Origin: Sphingorhabdus sp. YGSMI21
Lineage (GTDB): Bacteria; Pseudomonadota; Alphaproteobacteria; Sphingomonadales; Sphingomonadaceae
DNA length: 64,000 nucleotides
Direction: 5' to 3'
NCBI RefSeq assembly: GCF_002776575.1
Contig: NZ_CP022548.1
Span: 3,487,001-3,551,000, forward strand
Part shown: positions 18,034-26,918 of the stretch, in pieces
Layout of the letters: each line of letters opens with the position of its first letter
Position numbering within the stretch: position 1 is the stretch's first letter
Program-made: the position numbers and the translations under genes
Notes under the pieces: generated by a model
The model's database searches: none
Told to the model about the DNA's origin: nothing
The model's input: only the letters and a program-made list of their open reading frames with translations

Positions 18034-19902
18034 CTAGCCCCCGGCGTTTCTGACCTTGGCAAATATGGTCTCGATCGCTTCGGGATTTTCGATCGTGTTG
18101 GGCATTACGACGTCCTGGCCGTTGGCGATCGCGCGCAACGACGAACGCAGGATCTTTCCGGATCGCGTCTTCGGCAAGGCGGTGACGACATGGATGGTCC
18201 GCACCGATGCAACGGCTCCTATTTCCGAGCGGACATGCGCGATACAGTTTGCCGCCAGCTCGCTTTCGTCCAGCTGCGCAGATGCGACAACAAAGGCGAC
18301 CGGAATCATTCCCTTGAGTGGATCGTCGGCGCCGATCACGGCGCATTCGGAAACCCCCTCCACCTCGGCCAGCGCGCCTTCCATCTGGCCGGTCGACAGC
18401 CTGTGTCCGGCAACATTGATGATATCGTCGGTTCGGCCCATCACATGCATGAAACCATCGACATCGCAGAATCCCGCATCGCCGGTTTCATAATAGCCGG
18501 GATAGGATGAAAAGGCTTTCTGGAAGCCTTCCTCATTGCCCCAGAGGCTCTGGTAGCAACCCGGCGGCAAGGGGCATTTTATGACGATATTGCCGACATT
18601 CCCCTGGGCGACTTCCTCGCCATTTTCGTCCACAACATGAAACCGGTAGCCCGGCACCGGGAAACCGGCGCTGCCAGCCTTTCGCCGCACATCGCCCAGA
18701 CCCAGGCTGGTCGCCAGCGCGGGCCACCCCAGTTCCGTCTGCCACCAGTGATCGATGACCGGTCGACCCAGGCGCTTTTCCAGCCATTTTATCGTATCCG
18801 GATCGGCGCGTTCACCGGCTAGAAACACCGCCCGGAGCGAGGGCAAGTTGCTTGCCGGATAGAGCGCGCCATCCTCGTCTTCCTTGCGAATGGCGCGGAT
18901 GGCGGTTGGAGCGGTGAAAAATACCGAGACCCGGTTTCGCTCGATAACCCGCCAGAATTCCCCGGCATCCGGCGTGCCCACCGGCTTGCCCTCATAGAGG
19001 ACCACGGTGGCACCCGCGAACAGCGGCGCGTAGACAATATAGCTGTGGCCGACCACCCAGCCGACGTCGGAAGCCGCCCAGAAACATTCGCCGGGCTTCA
19101 GGCCGTAAATATGGCGCATGCTCCATTCGAGCGCCACTGCATGTCCGCCATTGTCGCGCACCACCCCTTTCGGCGTTCCGGTGGTGCCCGATGTATAGAG
19201 GATATAGAGCGGGTCGGGGGACATCAGGGGAACGCATTCGGCGGGCTTGGCCTTGGCAAGCTCTTCCGACCAGTCCTGCGCCCAGCCATCGTCGAGGTCG
19301 GCACGCAGAGTCTCGCGCTGGAACAGCAGCACGGCCGGCACCGGGTGCCGGGCCTGCGCCAGACTCTCGACCACCAGCGGCTGGTAGGGAATGACTTTCT
19401 GGCCTTCTATTCCGCAGGATGCGGTGAGCAATAATCTGGGCTCCGCGTCATCGATCCGTTTCGCCAGTTCCGGCGGGGCAAAACCGCCGAACACGACCGA
19501 ATGTATTGCCCCGATCCGCGCGCAGGCAAGCATGGCAAACAGGGTTTGCGGGATCATCGGCATGTAGATGATCACGCGGTCACCCTTCCCCACGCCTTGC
19601 GCCGCGATCATGCCGGCGGTCCTTGCGACCTCCGCCTGCAATTCGCGATAGGTAAATGTCTGCCGCCGTCCGGTAACCGGGCTTTCGTAGATGACCGCAT
19701 TCTGGTCCGCCCTGCCCGCGTCGACATGGCGGTCCACGGCATTGTAGCAACTGTTCAGCTGGCCATCGGGAAACCAGCTGTTGCTGTCCTCGTCCCAGCC
19801 GATAGTCGGCGCTATAATCCAGTCGATTTCCGAAGAGGCTTCCAGCCAGAAACGATCCGGATCGGCGATAGTATCCGCTATGGACTTTTCATATTCATGC
19901 AT
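18034..19902 (-). CDS. prpE: Propionyl/acetyl-CoA synthetase, PrpE-like
   Basis: 622 aa acyl-adenylating enzyme activating a short carboxylic acid (propionate or acetate) to its CoA ester. P-loop YILYTSGTTGTPKGVVRD, adenylate-binding HWWQTELGWPA, YETGDAGFCDVDGFMHVMGR, and the C-terminal catalytic lysine region ALPKTRSGKILRSSLR. VGWVVGHSYIVYAPL and FTAPTAIRAIRKED are shared by PrpE and ACSS3 rather than Acs. It lies 10 bases after the cupin gene, and is the last of a three-gene operon with the TonB-dependent receptor. Substrate is inferred from family. Confidence 0.88.
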   Translation of the reverse strand: MHEYEKSIADTIADPDRFWLEASSEIDWIIAPTIGWDEDSNSWFPDGQLNSCYNAVDRHVDAGRADQNAVIYESPVTGRRQTFTYRELQAEVARTAGMIAAQGVGKGDRVIIYMPMIPQTLFAMLACARIGAIHSVVFGGFAPPELAKRIDDAEPRLLLTASCGIEGQKVIPYQPLVVESLAQARHPVPAVLLFQRETLRADLDDGWAQDWSEELAKAKPAECVPLMSPDPLYILYTSGTTGTPKGVVRDNGGHAVALEWSMRHIYGLKPGECFWAASDVGWVVGHSYIVYAPLFAGATVVLYEGKPVGTPDAGEFWRVIERNRVSVFFTAPTAIRAIRKEDEDGALYPASNLPSLRAVFLAGERADPDTIKWLEKRLGRPVIDHWWQTELGWPALATSLGLGDVRRKAGSAGFPVPGYRFHVVDENGEEVAQGNVGNIVIKCPLPPGCYQSLWGNEEGFQKAFSSYPGYYETGDAGFCDVDGFMHVMGRTDDIINVAGHRLSTGQMEGALAEVEGVSECAVIGADDPLKGMIPVAFVVASAQLDESELAANCIAHVRSEIGAVASVRTIHVVTALPKTRSGKILRSSLRAIANGQDVVMPNTIENPEAIETIFAKVRNAGG

Positions 19903-19912
19903 CGGCAGCAGC

Positions 19913-20308
19913 TTATCCGTTCGACAGCTCGGTTAAAAGAGAATGATCCAATATCGATGTCACATTGTCTTCGTCATCGAGGAAAACGACCGGGCCATGA
20001 TTGGTGAAATAGAGCTCGGTATATTCCGGAAAAGCCGTATGGTCGTGGATAACATCCAGCGGCTCATAGCCATAGGTGCCTTCGAGCGCCACGCCCATGC
20101 GATATTCCATCTTGCCCTTGACCACATAATATTCTCCCGCACCGAGATGTCGGTGTCTGGGAAAAAAGCTGCCTGGCTGGCAACGCAACAACACCGTCCA
20201 TCTTCCCGTTTCCTTGCTGGCAAAGAAAAGCTTGAATTCGATCCCCTCCACCAGATTGGACCAGCCAATATCTTCGGGAGTGGTCAGCAGTTCAGGCACA
20301 ATTTCCAT
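19913..20308 (-). CDS. Cupin, acetylacetone-cleaving dioxygenase (Dke1)-like
   Basis: 131 aa from the ATG at 20308; the longer upstream reading frame runs into the receptor gene and was rejected. A single cupin barrel with RHRHLGAGEYYVVKGKMEYR (His52, His54) and DVIHDHTAFPEYTELY (His88). From memory of the family these three histidines match the 3-His iron site of Dke1, and the C-terminal GPVVFLDDEDNVTSILD also matches Dke1. Such enzymes cleave beta-diketones oxidatively to a carboxylic acid and a 2-oxo-aldehyde. Flanked 22 bases from the receptor and 10 bases from prpE, so the acid product could feed PrpE. Function is inference. Confidence 0.8.
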   Translation of the reverse strand: MEIVPELLTTPEDIGWSNLVEGIEFKLFFASKETGRWTVLLRCQPGSFFPRHRHLGAGEYYVVKGKMEYRMGVALEGTYGYEPLDVIHDHTAFPEYTELYFTNHGPVVFLDDEDNVTSILDHSLLTELSNG

Positions 20309-20330
20309 GGTTAAATCCTGTCTTCTGGGG

Positions 20331-22562
20331 TTAGAAAGTAAGCCGGAGTTCGGCACCATAGGTGGCGCGTTCGCCGTAATAGCGCGGCACGAAACCGAAA
20401 CCGCGCAGGTCGGTCGCGTCGACGATATAGGCCTTGTTGGTGACATTTTTGGCCCAGGCCGCCAGCTCCCAGCCATTGTCCGGATCGGATAGCGAGGCCC
20501 GCAAATTAAGCAGCCCGTAGCCCTCGCCGGAACTGATCAGCGGATCCTCGGCATTATTATAGAATTTCTTGCCGGTATAATTATATTCGGCCCGCCAGCG
20601 CGTTTCGAAGCGCCCGACCGGCACGGTAACCTGGGCGTTGGCCGACAGCGTGAATTTTGGCGCGCCCGGCATGCTGTTACCGGAGAAATCCCGCGGCAGG
20701 CCGGAAACCGGATCAATCGCACCGGACTGGTAATTTTTGAACTCGGCATCCAGAACGCCGAAATTCAGGCCGAGGTCGAGCCAGTTAGTCGGCGTCGCGA
20801 ACGCCTCGACTTCTATGCCCTTGATCTTCGCATCGGCGGCATTGTCGAGGCCCAGGGTTGGCACGGCACTACCCGCCTGTGTGTTGACCGACAGGACCTG
20901 CAGATCGCTGTAATCATAATAGAAGGCGGCGACATTCAGTCTCAGATTGCGGTCGAACAGGGTCGATTTGAAGCCGACTTCGTAGGAAATCAGGGTTTCT
21001 GGATCGACCTGTGTGCGCTCCGCGATATTGGTGATAATCCCGATATTGAAGCCACCAGCCTTGAATCCCTTGTCAACGCTGACATAGGCCAGCACGTCAT
21101 CGGTGACATCATAATCTGCCGAAAGCCGCCAGGAGAATGACTTGTAGGAATCGCTGAGCCGGGCGAATGGTACCAGCGGGATGGGATCGCCATTGGCAAT
21201 ATCGTCATCGAAAAACCCTGAGATCAGGTCGGCCTGATGGGTCGACCGGACCTTGTCGATCGTATAGCGGGCGCCAGCGGTGAGGCGCAACTCGGGCAAT
21301 ACCGAATAGGTTGCCTGGCCAAAGGCTGCATAGGCCTTGTTCTTGCGGGTAGCCTGGGTGATCACCGGCAAGGCGCCCTGGGCGAAGGTCAGTTCACCAA
21401 GCAGATCGGCATTGCTGCGCGCGTCAAAATCCTCGTAGAAATAATAGAGGCCGGCGATCGCATTGAGGGTGCCGTCGTCATAGGAAAGCTGGAATTCCTG
21501 GGTGAACTGTTCGGCATCCGTCAAAAAGGTGATTTCATCGATCCGGAACGGCCCGCCATCGACATCCACGCCATTGTCGACGTCGCTCTTGTCATAGCCG
21601 GTCAGGGAGCGGATCGACCAGTCGCCGAAATCATGCTGCGCGACGAAATTCACGAAGACATTGTCCGAATGATTGCGTGAAGGACCATTGAAATTGAGCA
21701 ACCGCTCGTCGTCGGGGAACGGATCGGTATAGCCGAACAGATCGGCTCCGTTAATCGTGCCCACCGGCTTGTTTTCCAGATAGTCGCTGCGATCCCGGCC
21801 GCCGCCGACGGTCAGCCGGAGATCGGTATCGGGGCCGGGGCGCAGGCGGAAAATCGCGCGCGCCGCAGCTTCGTCGACATTGATCGCGTCCGTACCGTCG
21901 AACCGGTTGAATTTTTCGCCATCCCGTTTGCGGACCATGCCGGCGACCCGGACCGAGAATCCGTCGGTGATCGGCAGCGATGCGGCCACCTCGCCTTCAA
22001 ACAGGCTGAAACGGCCATAGCCGAAACGGGCATTCCCCTCGAACCGGTCGTCTGGCAATTTGGAGAAAAACTGGATCGCACCGCCAGTGGCATTCTTGCC
22101 GAACAATGTGCCCTGCGGGCCACGGACGACTTCTATCCGTTCCAGATCGAACAGCGAGAAAATCTGGCTGCCGGTGGATGCCACCACGACGTCATCGCGA
22201 TACACGCTGATCGGACCGATCGATGAACTGTTGAAATCATTATTGCCGACGCCGCGAATGAATATATTCGGGACGCCACCGAACGTCTTGATCTCAAGAT
22301 TGGGGACCTGGTCGCCGATCGAAAGGCTGTTGGTGAACCCGGAGTCGGCAATCATCTGCGTATCGAAGGCGGACACGGACACCGGCACATCCTGCAAATT
22401 CTGCGCCCGCTTCTGCGCCGTGACCACGATGACATTGACGCCGCCGCTCTGCTCGTCGGTATCGACATTGTCCGGCACGGCCTGAGCCAGCGCGGTGCCG
22501 TGGGCAAGCAATGAAACCGATGCAAGGGATGCGACTATGGTTGCGCGACAAATATTGTTCAT
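20331..22562 (-). CDS. TonB-dependent outer-membrane receptor
   Basis: 743 aa. Signal peptide ending in HGTALAQA. The TonB box region is NVIVVTAQKRAQNLQDVP, followed by a plug domain (about 55-165) with IFIRGVGNNDFN and IEVVRGPQGTLFGKNATGG. A beta-barrel follows, ending in the terminal aromatic motif RATYGAELRLTF. It belongs to the large sphingomonad family of receptors thought to import aromatic or other carbon substrates rather than siderophores. First gene of the operon with the cupin and prpE; 237 bases separate it from the divergent AraC gene, the likely regulator. Confidence 0.95.
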   Translation of the reverse strand: MNNICRATIVASLASVSLLAHGTALAQAVPDNVDTDEQSGGVNVIVVTAQKRAQNLQDVPVSVSAFDTQMIADSGFTNSLSIGDQVPNLEIKTFGGVPNIFIRGVGNNDFNSSSIGPISVYRDDVVVASTGSQIFSLFDLERIEVVRGPQGTLFGKNATGGAIQFFSKLPDDRFEGNARFGYGRFSLFEGEVAASLPITDGFSVRVAGMVRKRDGEKFNRFDGTDAINVDEAAARAIFRLRPGPDTDLRLTVGGGRDRSDYLENKPVGTINGADLFGYTDPFPDDERLLNFNGPSRNHSDNVFVNFVAQHDFGDWSIRSLTGYDKSDVDNGVDVDGGPFRIDEITFLTDAEQFTQEFQLSYDDGTLNAIAGLYYFYEDFDARSNADLLGELTFAQGALPVITQATRKNKAYAAFGQATYSVLPELRLTAGARYTIDKVRSTHQADLISGFFDDDIANGDPIPLVPFARLSDSYKSFSWRLSADYDVTDDVLAYVSVDKGFKAGGFNIGIITNIAERTQVDPETLISYEVGFKSTLFDRNLRLNVAAFYYDYSDLQVLSVNTQAGSAVPTLGLDNAADAKIKGIEVEAFATPTNWLDLGLNFGVLDAEFKNYQSGAIDPVSGLPRDFSGNSMPGAPKFTLSANAQVTVPVGRFETRWRAEYNYTGKKFYNNAEDPLISSGEGYGLLNLRASLSDPDNGWELAAWAKNVTNKAYIVDATDLRGFGFVPRYYGERATYGAELRLTF

Positions 22563-22799
22563 TTCTTTTCCTTCTCCTGAACGGTGAGCCGTCTTGAGTG
22601 CGGCTATCCAGTTGCCCGTTTACTAGCCGGCGCAGGCTTGTTGTTTCTTGCTTGGGAACGGCGTCATTTTTGTATTCAGGTGAACCGACAGGTGCAAAAT
22701 TGTTCCAGAGGGACACCAAACTTGGCAATTTGCGCCAGAAAACGTGACCGTCTTGCGCATGCCGCGCGGTCGTCGTAGCATCGACGCAGGAGAGGGAAT
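22563..22799. promoter_or_regulatory. Divergent control region, receptor operon / AraC gene
   Basis: 237 bases between opposing start codons. Related sequences GTGCAAAATTGTTCC (about 22690) and TTGGCAATTTGCGCC (about 22720) face each other as imperfect inverted repeats (core CAATTTTGC / CAATTTGC) and could be AraC-type half-sites. An SD (GGAGAGGG) precedes the AraC ATG. Promoter elements were not resolved. Confidence 0.35.
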
Positions 22800-23774
22800 A
22801 TGAAGATAATTGAGGAAGAGAGCTGGCAATCGGCCAGCCTGCCTCCGACCAGGCAATTGCCCGGTTTTCAGGAAGTGCTCGACCGCACCCATTTTCATTG
22901 GGACCTGAAATCGGATCTCAATGACCGATATATAGCCGAAGTGCGCCGGCGGGCCGTGAACGACTATATGCTGACCCATATCGTGGCGGATCCGGTAACC
23001 GGATTCCGTTCGATGGACGATGTCAAGAAAAGCAATGACGCCTATTTCTGCCTGCTGTTTTTCACGCAGGGCGAATGTCTTCTCGAGCAAGGCGCCAATG
23101 AAACCGTCGTCACCAACGGCAAGATCGCGATCTGGGACAGCACCCGTCCGGCGAAATTCCAGAACACCAGCCGGTTGACCCAATATTCGATATTGATCCC
23201 GCGCGACAATGCCAAGATCATGATTCCCGGAATAGAGGATATGTGCGGGCTGAGCGTCGATGGCACCAAGGGGCTCGGATCAATCCTGCACTCCCATCTG
23301 GTGCAAATCCACCAGGCCATAGAACTGGTCGAACCGGAAGACCGGCCGGCCGTGTTGCGGGCCACGGTTGAACTGGTTGCGGCGGCCTTCAAACCGGAAA
23401 GCGCCAACCGCTCGAGCACCGCTTTCCGGCAGGCCGTGCTGAACAGGGTACAGGAATATATAGTGGCCAATCTCGGTGAACCCGATCTTTCCCCGGCAAC
23501 GGTGGCAGCGGCGTTCAAATTCAGCCCGCGCTATCTGCACCGGCTGTTCGAGGAATCCGACGAGAGCGCTGGTAGCTGGATTCGCAAGCGGCGCCTGCAC
23601 GCCGCCAAGGCCGATCTCGGTGACGCGGGCAATAGCCGGTTGTCGGTCACCCAGATCGCGATGCGGCGCGGTTTTGCCGATGCTTCCCATTTCAGCCATG
23701 CGTTCCGGAAAGAATTCGGACAGTCGCCACGACAGTTCAAACAATCCTGCCGGAGCAGTGATCCGCGCGCCTGA
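22800..23774 (+). CDS. AraC-family transcriptional regulator
   Basis: 324 aa. The N-terminal AraC-binding-like domain (about 20-200, FeaR/NahR-associated type) precedes a C-terminal double HTH (about 215-320): PATVAAAFKFSPRYLHRLFE and the signature ending VTQIAMRRGFADASHFSHAF then RKEFGQSPRQFK. It sits between the two arms of the catabolic locus and probably activates both in response to its substrate. Confidence 0.93.
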   Translation: MKIIEEESWQSASLPPTRQLPGFQEVLDRTHFHWDLKSDLNDRYIAEVRRRAVNDYMLTHIVADPVTGFRSMDDVKKSNDAYFCLLFFTQGECLLEQGANETVVTNGKIAIWDSTRPAKFQNTSRLTQYSILIPRDNAKIMIPGIEDMCGLSVDGTKGLGSILHSHLVQIHQAIELVEPEDRPAVLRATVELVAAAFKPESANRSSTAFRQAVLNRVQEYIVANLGEPDLSPATVAAAFKFSPRYLHRLFEESDESAGSWIRKRRLHAAKADLGDAGNSRLSVTQIAMRRGFADASHFSHAFRKEFGQSPRQFKQSCRSSDPRA

Positions 23775-23889
23775 GCCCATCGCTCCGTTAACAGTTCGCC
23801 CAGAATCAACTTTGTTGCCCCGCTGACACAAGCGGACTGGCAAGCGTTCGCCTATTTCCCACAGTCAGAAAAATAAAGAGGATGGGATT

Positions 23890-24675
23890 ATGGCAGGCCG
23901 ACTGCAAGACAAGGTCGTATGTATAACCGGCGCGGCGCAGGGCATTGGCGCCGGCATCGCCGAAGCCATGGCGCAGGAAGGCGCTCGGATCATTATCGGC
24001 GACGTCAATGACGAAGGCGCCGGGGCGCTCGCTGCGCGCATCGGGGCAACCGCTCTGCATCTGGACGTGTCCTCGCCGGAGGACTGGCAGGCCATGGCAG
24101 ACCATGTCGCCGGGCATTTCGGCAAGCTCGACATTTTGGTTAACAATGCCGGACTGGAACTGGTAAAACCGATGCAGGACCATAGTCTGGCGGACTGGCG
24201 CAAGGTCATGTCCGTAAACGTGGACGGCATTTTTCTGGGCTGCAAGACGCTCGAGGCGATGCTCCGCGAATCGGGCAAATCCGGTTCCTCCGCCTCGGTG
24301 ATCAATATTTCCTCGATCGCCGGTATCGTCGGCTACCCGGATCAACTGGCCTATAATACGTCGAAAGGTGCTGTGCGCCATATGTCGAAAAGCCTGGCGA
24401 TCGAATGGGCGGCGCACGGCGACGCGATCCGCTGCAATTCGATCCATCCCGGCTGCATCCGCACCCCGATGCTGGAAATGGCGGTGGAAGGATGGGTCGA
24501 GAACGGATCGGTACCGGCCTATGATCCATGGACGGCGATCGCGGCGCTATGTCCGCTGAACCGGGTCGGCATGCCGGAAGATATCGCCATGGGCGCCGTC
24601 TATCTCGGCTCCGACGAATCGCGCTTTGTCACCGGCATCGAACTGGTGATCGACGGCGGGTGGGTGGCCCGATGA
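23890..24675 (+). CDS. Short-chain dehydrogenase/reductase
   Basis: 261 aa classical SDR. Cofactor motif TGAAQGIG (13-20) with Asp38 after the second strand (IIIGDVN), favouring NAD(H); NNAG (85-88), catalytic Ser142 in NISSIAG, and YNTSK (Tyr155, Lys159). C-terminal GIELVIDGGW. Likely oxidises or reduces an alcohol/ketone in the pathway. The SD AGAGGA precedes the ATG. The stop overlaps the E1 alpha start by 4 bases, placing it first in the dehydrogenase operon. Confidence 0.92.
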   Translation: MAGRLQDKVVCITGAAQGIGAGIAEAMAQEGARIIIGDVNDEGAGALAARIGATALHLDVSSPEDWQAMADHVAGHFGKLDILVNNAGLELVKPMQDHSLADWRKVMSVNVDGIFLGCKTLEAMLRESGKSGSSASVINISSIAGIVGYPDQLAYNTSKGAVRHMSKSLAIEWAAHGDAIRCNSIHPGCIRTPMLEMAVEGWVENGSVPAYDPWTAIAALCPLNRVGMPEDIAMGAVYLGSDESRFVTGIELVIDGGWVAR

Positions 24676-25655
24676 GCAGCAACCACAGCAAGCGCCTCTG
24701 GATGTATGCCCAGATGGTCAAGAGCCGCCATTTCGAGGATATGATCAAGCCCGCCTATTTCGAAGGCAAGACTCCGGTCTTCAATATGGCGAAGGGCCCG
24801 CTGCCCGGCGAGATGCATCTGTCCGACGGGCAAGAGCCTTGCGCCGTCGGCATATGCGCCCATTTGCGCCCCGATGATGTCGTCACCGCCACCCACAGGC
24901 CGCATCATATCGCGATTGCAAAGGGGGTCGACCTCAACGCCATGGCTGCCGAGATTTTCGGCAAGAAGGACGGGCTGGCCGGCGGACGCGGCGGCCATAT
25001 GCACCTGTTCGATCCAGCGGTGAATTTTTCCTGCTCGGGCATTATCGCCCAGGGTATGGGGCCGGCTGTCGGTGCCGCCATGGCCGCCCGGATGCGGGGC
25101 AGCGATGCCGTCGCTGTTGCTTTTCTGGGCGAAGGCGCGGCCAATCAGGGGGCTTTTCACGAAAGCCTCAATCTCGCGTCAGTATGGAAGGCCCCGGTGG
25201 TATTTGTCATCGAGGACAATAGCTATGGCATTTCCGTTCCCAAAAGCGCCTGCACAGCGGTTGCCAGCAACGCCGATAGAGCAGCGGGCTATGCCATGCC
25301 CGGCCATCATGTCGGCGGCAATGATCCCGACGCCATATATGAAGCGGCAGGGATCGCGATTGAACGGGCGAGGTCCGGTTCCGGCCCAAGCCTGATCGAG
25401 ATTGAGACCAGCCGGCTGGAGGGCCATTTCATGGGCGATCCGGAAGGCTATCGACCGAAGGACGAAGTCAGGCGGCTGAAGGAAATCGATCCCATACCCG
25501 CCTACCGGACCCGGTTGCTCGAAGCGGGATTCGAAGAGAGTGAGCTGGATCGCGCGGAAAGCGAAGCCCGCGGCCTGGTCGACCAGGCCTTCTCCTTTGC
25601 CCGCAGCAATGATTATCCCGAACCCAAGGAGGCTTTTGACCATGTCTTTGCCTGA
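24672..25655 (+). CDS. Thiamine-dependent dehydrogenase E1 component, alpha subunit (acetoin/2-oxoacid type)
   Basis: 327 aa. Binds thiamine diphosphate through GEG (153-155, in FLGEGAANQGAFHESLN) to DN (182-183). HRPHHIAIAKGVDLNAMAAE and GGRGGHMHLFD match the acetoin dehydrogenase AcoA/PdhA class. Decarboxylates or cleaves a 2-oxo or acyloin substrate and transfers the acyl group to lipoyl. The ATG at 24672 was chosen for its ATGA overlap with the SDR; the upstream open frame lies inside that gene. Its end overlaps the beta subunit by 14 bases. Confidence 0.93.
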   Translation: MSSNHSKRLWMYAQMVKSRHFEDMIKPAYFEGKTPVFNMAKGPLPGEMHLSDGQEPCAVGICAHLRPDDVVTATHRPHHIAIAKGVDLNAMAAEIFGKKDGLAGGRGGHMHLFDPAVNFSCSGIIAQGMGPAVGAAMAARMRGSDAVAVAFLGEGAANQGAFHESLNLASVWKAPVVFVIEDNSYGISVPKSACTAVASNADRAAGYAMPGHHVGGNDPDAIYEAAGIAIERARSGSGPSLIEIETSRLEGHFMGDPEGYRPKDEVRRLKEIDPIPAYRTRLLEAGFEESELDRAESEARGLVDQAFSFARSNDYPEPKEAFDHVFA

Positions 25656-26691
25656 TCAAACCATCGAAAAACCCGCTGCAGAACGCAGGCTGACCATCGC
25701 CAAGGCAATGAGCGAGGCTCTGGCACAGGAAATGGAGCGCGATCCGTCCGTTCTGGTGATGGGCGAGGATATCGGGAAAATGGGCGGCGTCTTTGGCACG
25801 ACCACCGGACTGTTCGAAACCTTCGGCGAAGATCGCGTCCGCGACACGCCGATTTCCGAAACCGCCTTTATCGGTGCGGCCGTCGGCATGGCCGCCTCTG
25901 GATTGCGACCGGTCGTGGAACTGATGTTCGTCGATTTCTTCGGCGTCTGCATGGACGCGATCTACAATCTGGCCGCCAAGCAAAGCTATTTTTCCGGCGG
26001 CAAAGTCTCCTGTCCGATGGTGCTGATGACCTCTGTCGGCGGCGGCTATGGCGATGCTGGCCAGCACAGCCAGTGCCTCTACGCCACATTCGGACATTTG
26101 CCAGGCATGAAGGTGGTCATCCCCTCCAACGCCCATGATGCCAAGGGCCTGATGCTCTCTGCCATCCGCGACGACAATCCGGTGATTTTCATGTTCCACA
26201 AGGCCCTGCAGGGCATGGGCTGGCTGGGAACCGTTGCCGGCTCGATCAACCACACACCGGAAAGCGAATATTGCGTGCCGATCGGCAAGGCCTCGGTCGT
26301 TCGCGAAGGAAGCGATATTACCATCGTCGGCCTCGGCGCCACGGTGCACCAGGCGCTGGCGGCGGCCGGAAGGCTCGACGAGGCGGGGATCAGCGCCGAA
26401 GTCGTCGATTTGCGGACGATAGCGCCACTGGACCGGGAATCGATCCTGGCCTCGGTCACAAAAACCGGCCGGCTGCTGGTGGTCGATGATGATTATCTCA
26501 GCTTCGGCATCGGCGCGGAAATCATCGCGACAATATGTGAAACATTGCCTGGCCCGCTGAAATGCCCGCCGCAACGTATCGCCCACCCCGATATTCCCAT
26601 TCCCTTCACGCCGGTAATGGAACATTTCCTGCTGCCCGATGCCGGGAAGATCGAGAGCAGGGTCATCGCCATGATGGGAGAACAGAAATGA
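25642..26691 (+). CDS. Thiamine-dependent dehydrogenase E1 component, beta subunit
   Basis: 349 aa. Pairs with the alpha subunit. Contains VLVMGEDIGKMGGVFGTTTG, ISETAFIGAAVGMAASGLRP, the transketolase pyrimidine-binding domain, and the C-terminal domain with EVVDLRTIAPLDRESI. The SD AAGGAGG (25626-25632) lies within the end of the alpha gene and fixes the ATG at 25642. Resembles AcoB/PdhB subunits; specificity cannot be told from sequence. Confidence 0.94.
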   Translation: MSLPDQTIEKPAAERRLTIAKAMSEALAQEMERDPSVLVMGEDIGKMGGVFGTTTGLFETFGEDRVRDTPISETAFIGAAVGMAASGLRPVVELMFVDFFGVCMDAIYNLAAKQSYFSGGKVSCPMVLMTSVGGGYGDAGQHSQCLYATFGHLPGMKVVIPSNAHDAKGLMLSAIRDDNPVIFMFHKALQGMGWLGTVAGSINHTPESEYCVPIGKASVVREGSDITIVGLGATVHQALAAAGRLDEAGISAEVVDLRTIAPLDRESILASVTKTGRLLVVDDDYLSFGIGAEIIATICETLPGPLKCPPQRIAHPDIPIPFTPVMEHFLLPDAGKIESRVIAMMGEQK

Positions 26692-26918
26692 CCGATATAT
26701 TGGTGCCGCAAGGCCAGTGGGAGCCGGATCAGGAAGCCGCCCTCGCCACCTGGCTCTATGGGGAAGGCGAAACCGTTCAGGAAGGCGTGACCGTCGCCGA
26801 AATCATGGTCGAGAAAACCAGCTTTGAAATCCCTGCCCCGGCCAGCGGTGCCCTATCCATCACTGTGGCAGAGGATGAAATCGTCACTCCCGGGCAAGTG
26901 GTCGGCTCGATAGGATAA
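26688..26918 (+). CDS. Free-standing lipoyl-domain protein (no E2 catalytic domain)
   Basis: 76 aa, just one biotin/lipoyl-attachment fold: TWLYGEGETVQEGVTVAEIM, then VEKTSFEIPAPASG with Lys43 as the predicted lipoylated residue, ending VTPGQVVGSIG. An ordinary E2 has 400 or more residues with a peripheral-subunit-binding domain and an acyltransferase core; both are absent, and the gene is not frameshifted, because it overlaps its neighbours cleanly (ATGA with E1 beta, TAATG with the lipoate ligase). It probably acts as a small swinging-arm carrier for the E1. Biotin rather than lipoate cannot be excluded, but the next gene is a lipoate ligase. Confidence 0.88.
   Translation: MTDILVPQGQWEPDQEAALATWLYGEGETVQEGVTVAEIMVEKTSFEIPAPASGALSITVAEDEIVTPGQVVGSIG

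Noticed and set aside
20309..20476. Upstream extension of the cupin gene
   Set aside because: It reads antiparallel-frame sequence inside the receptor gene end; the internal ATG at 20308 gives a normal single-cupin length.
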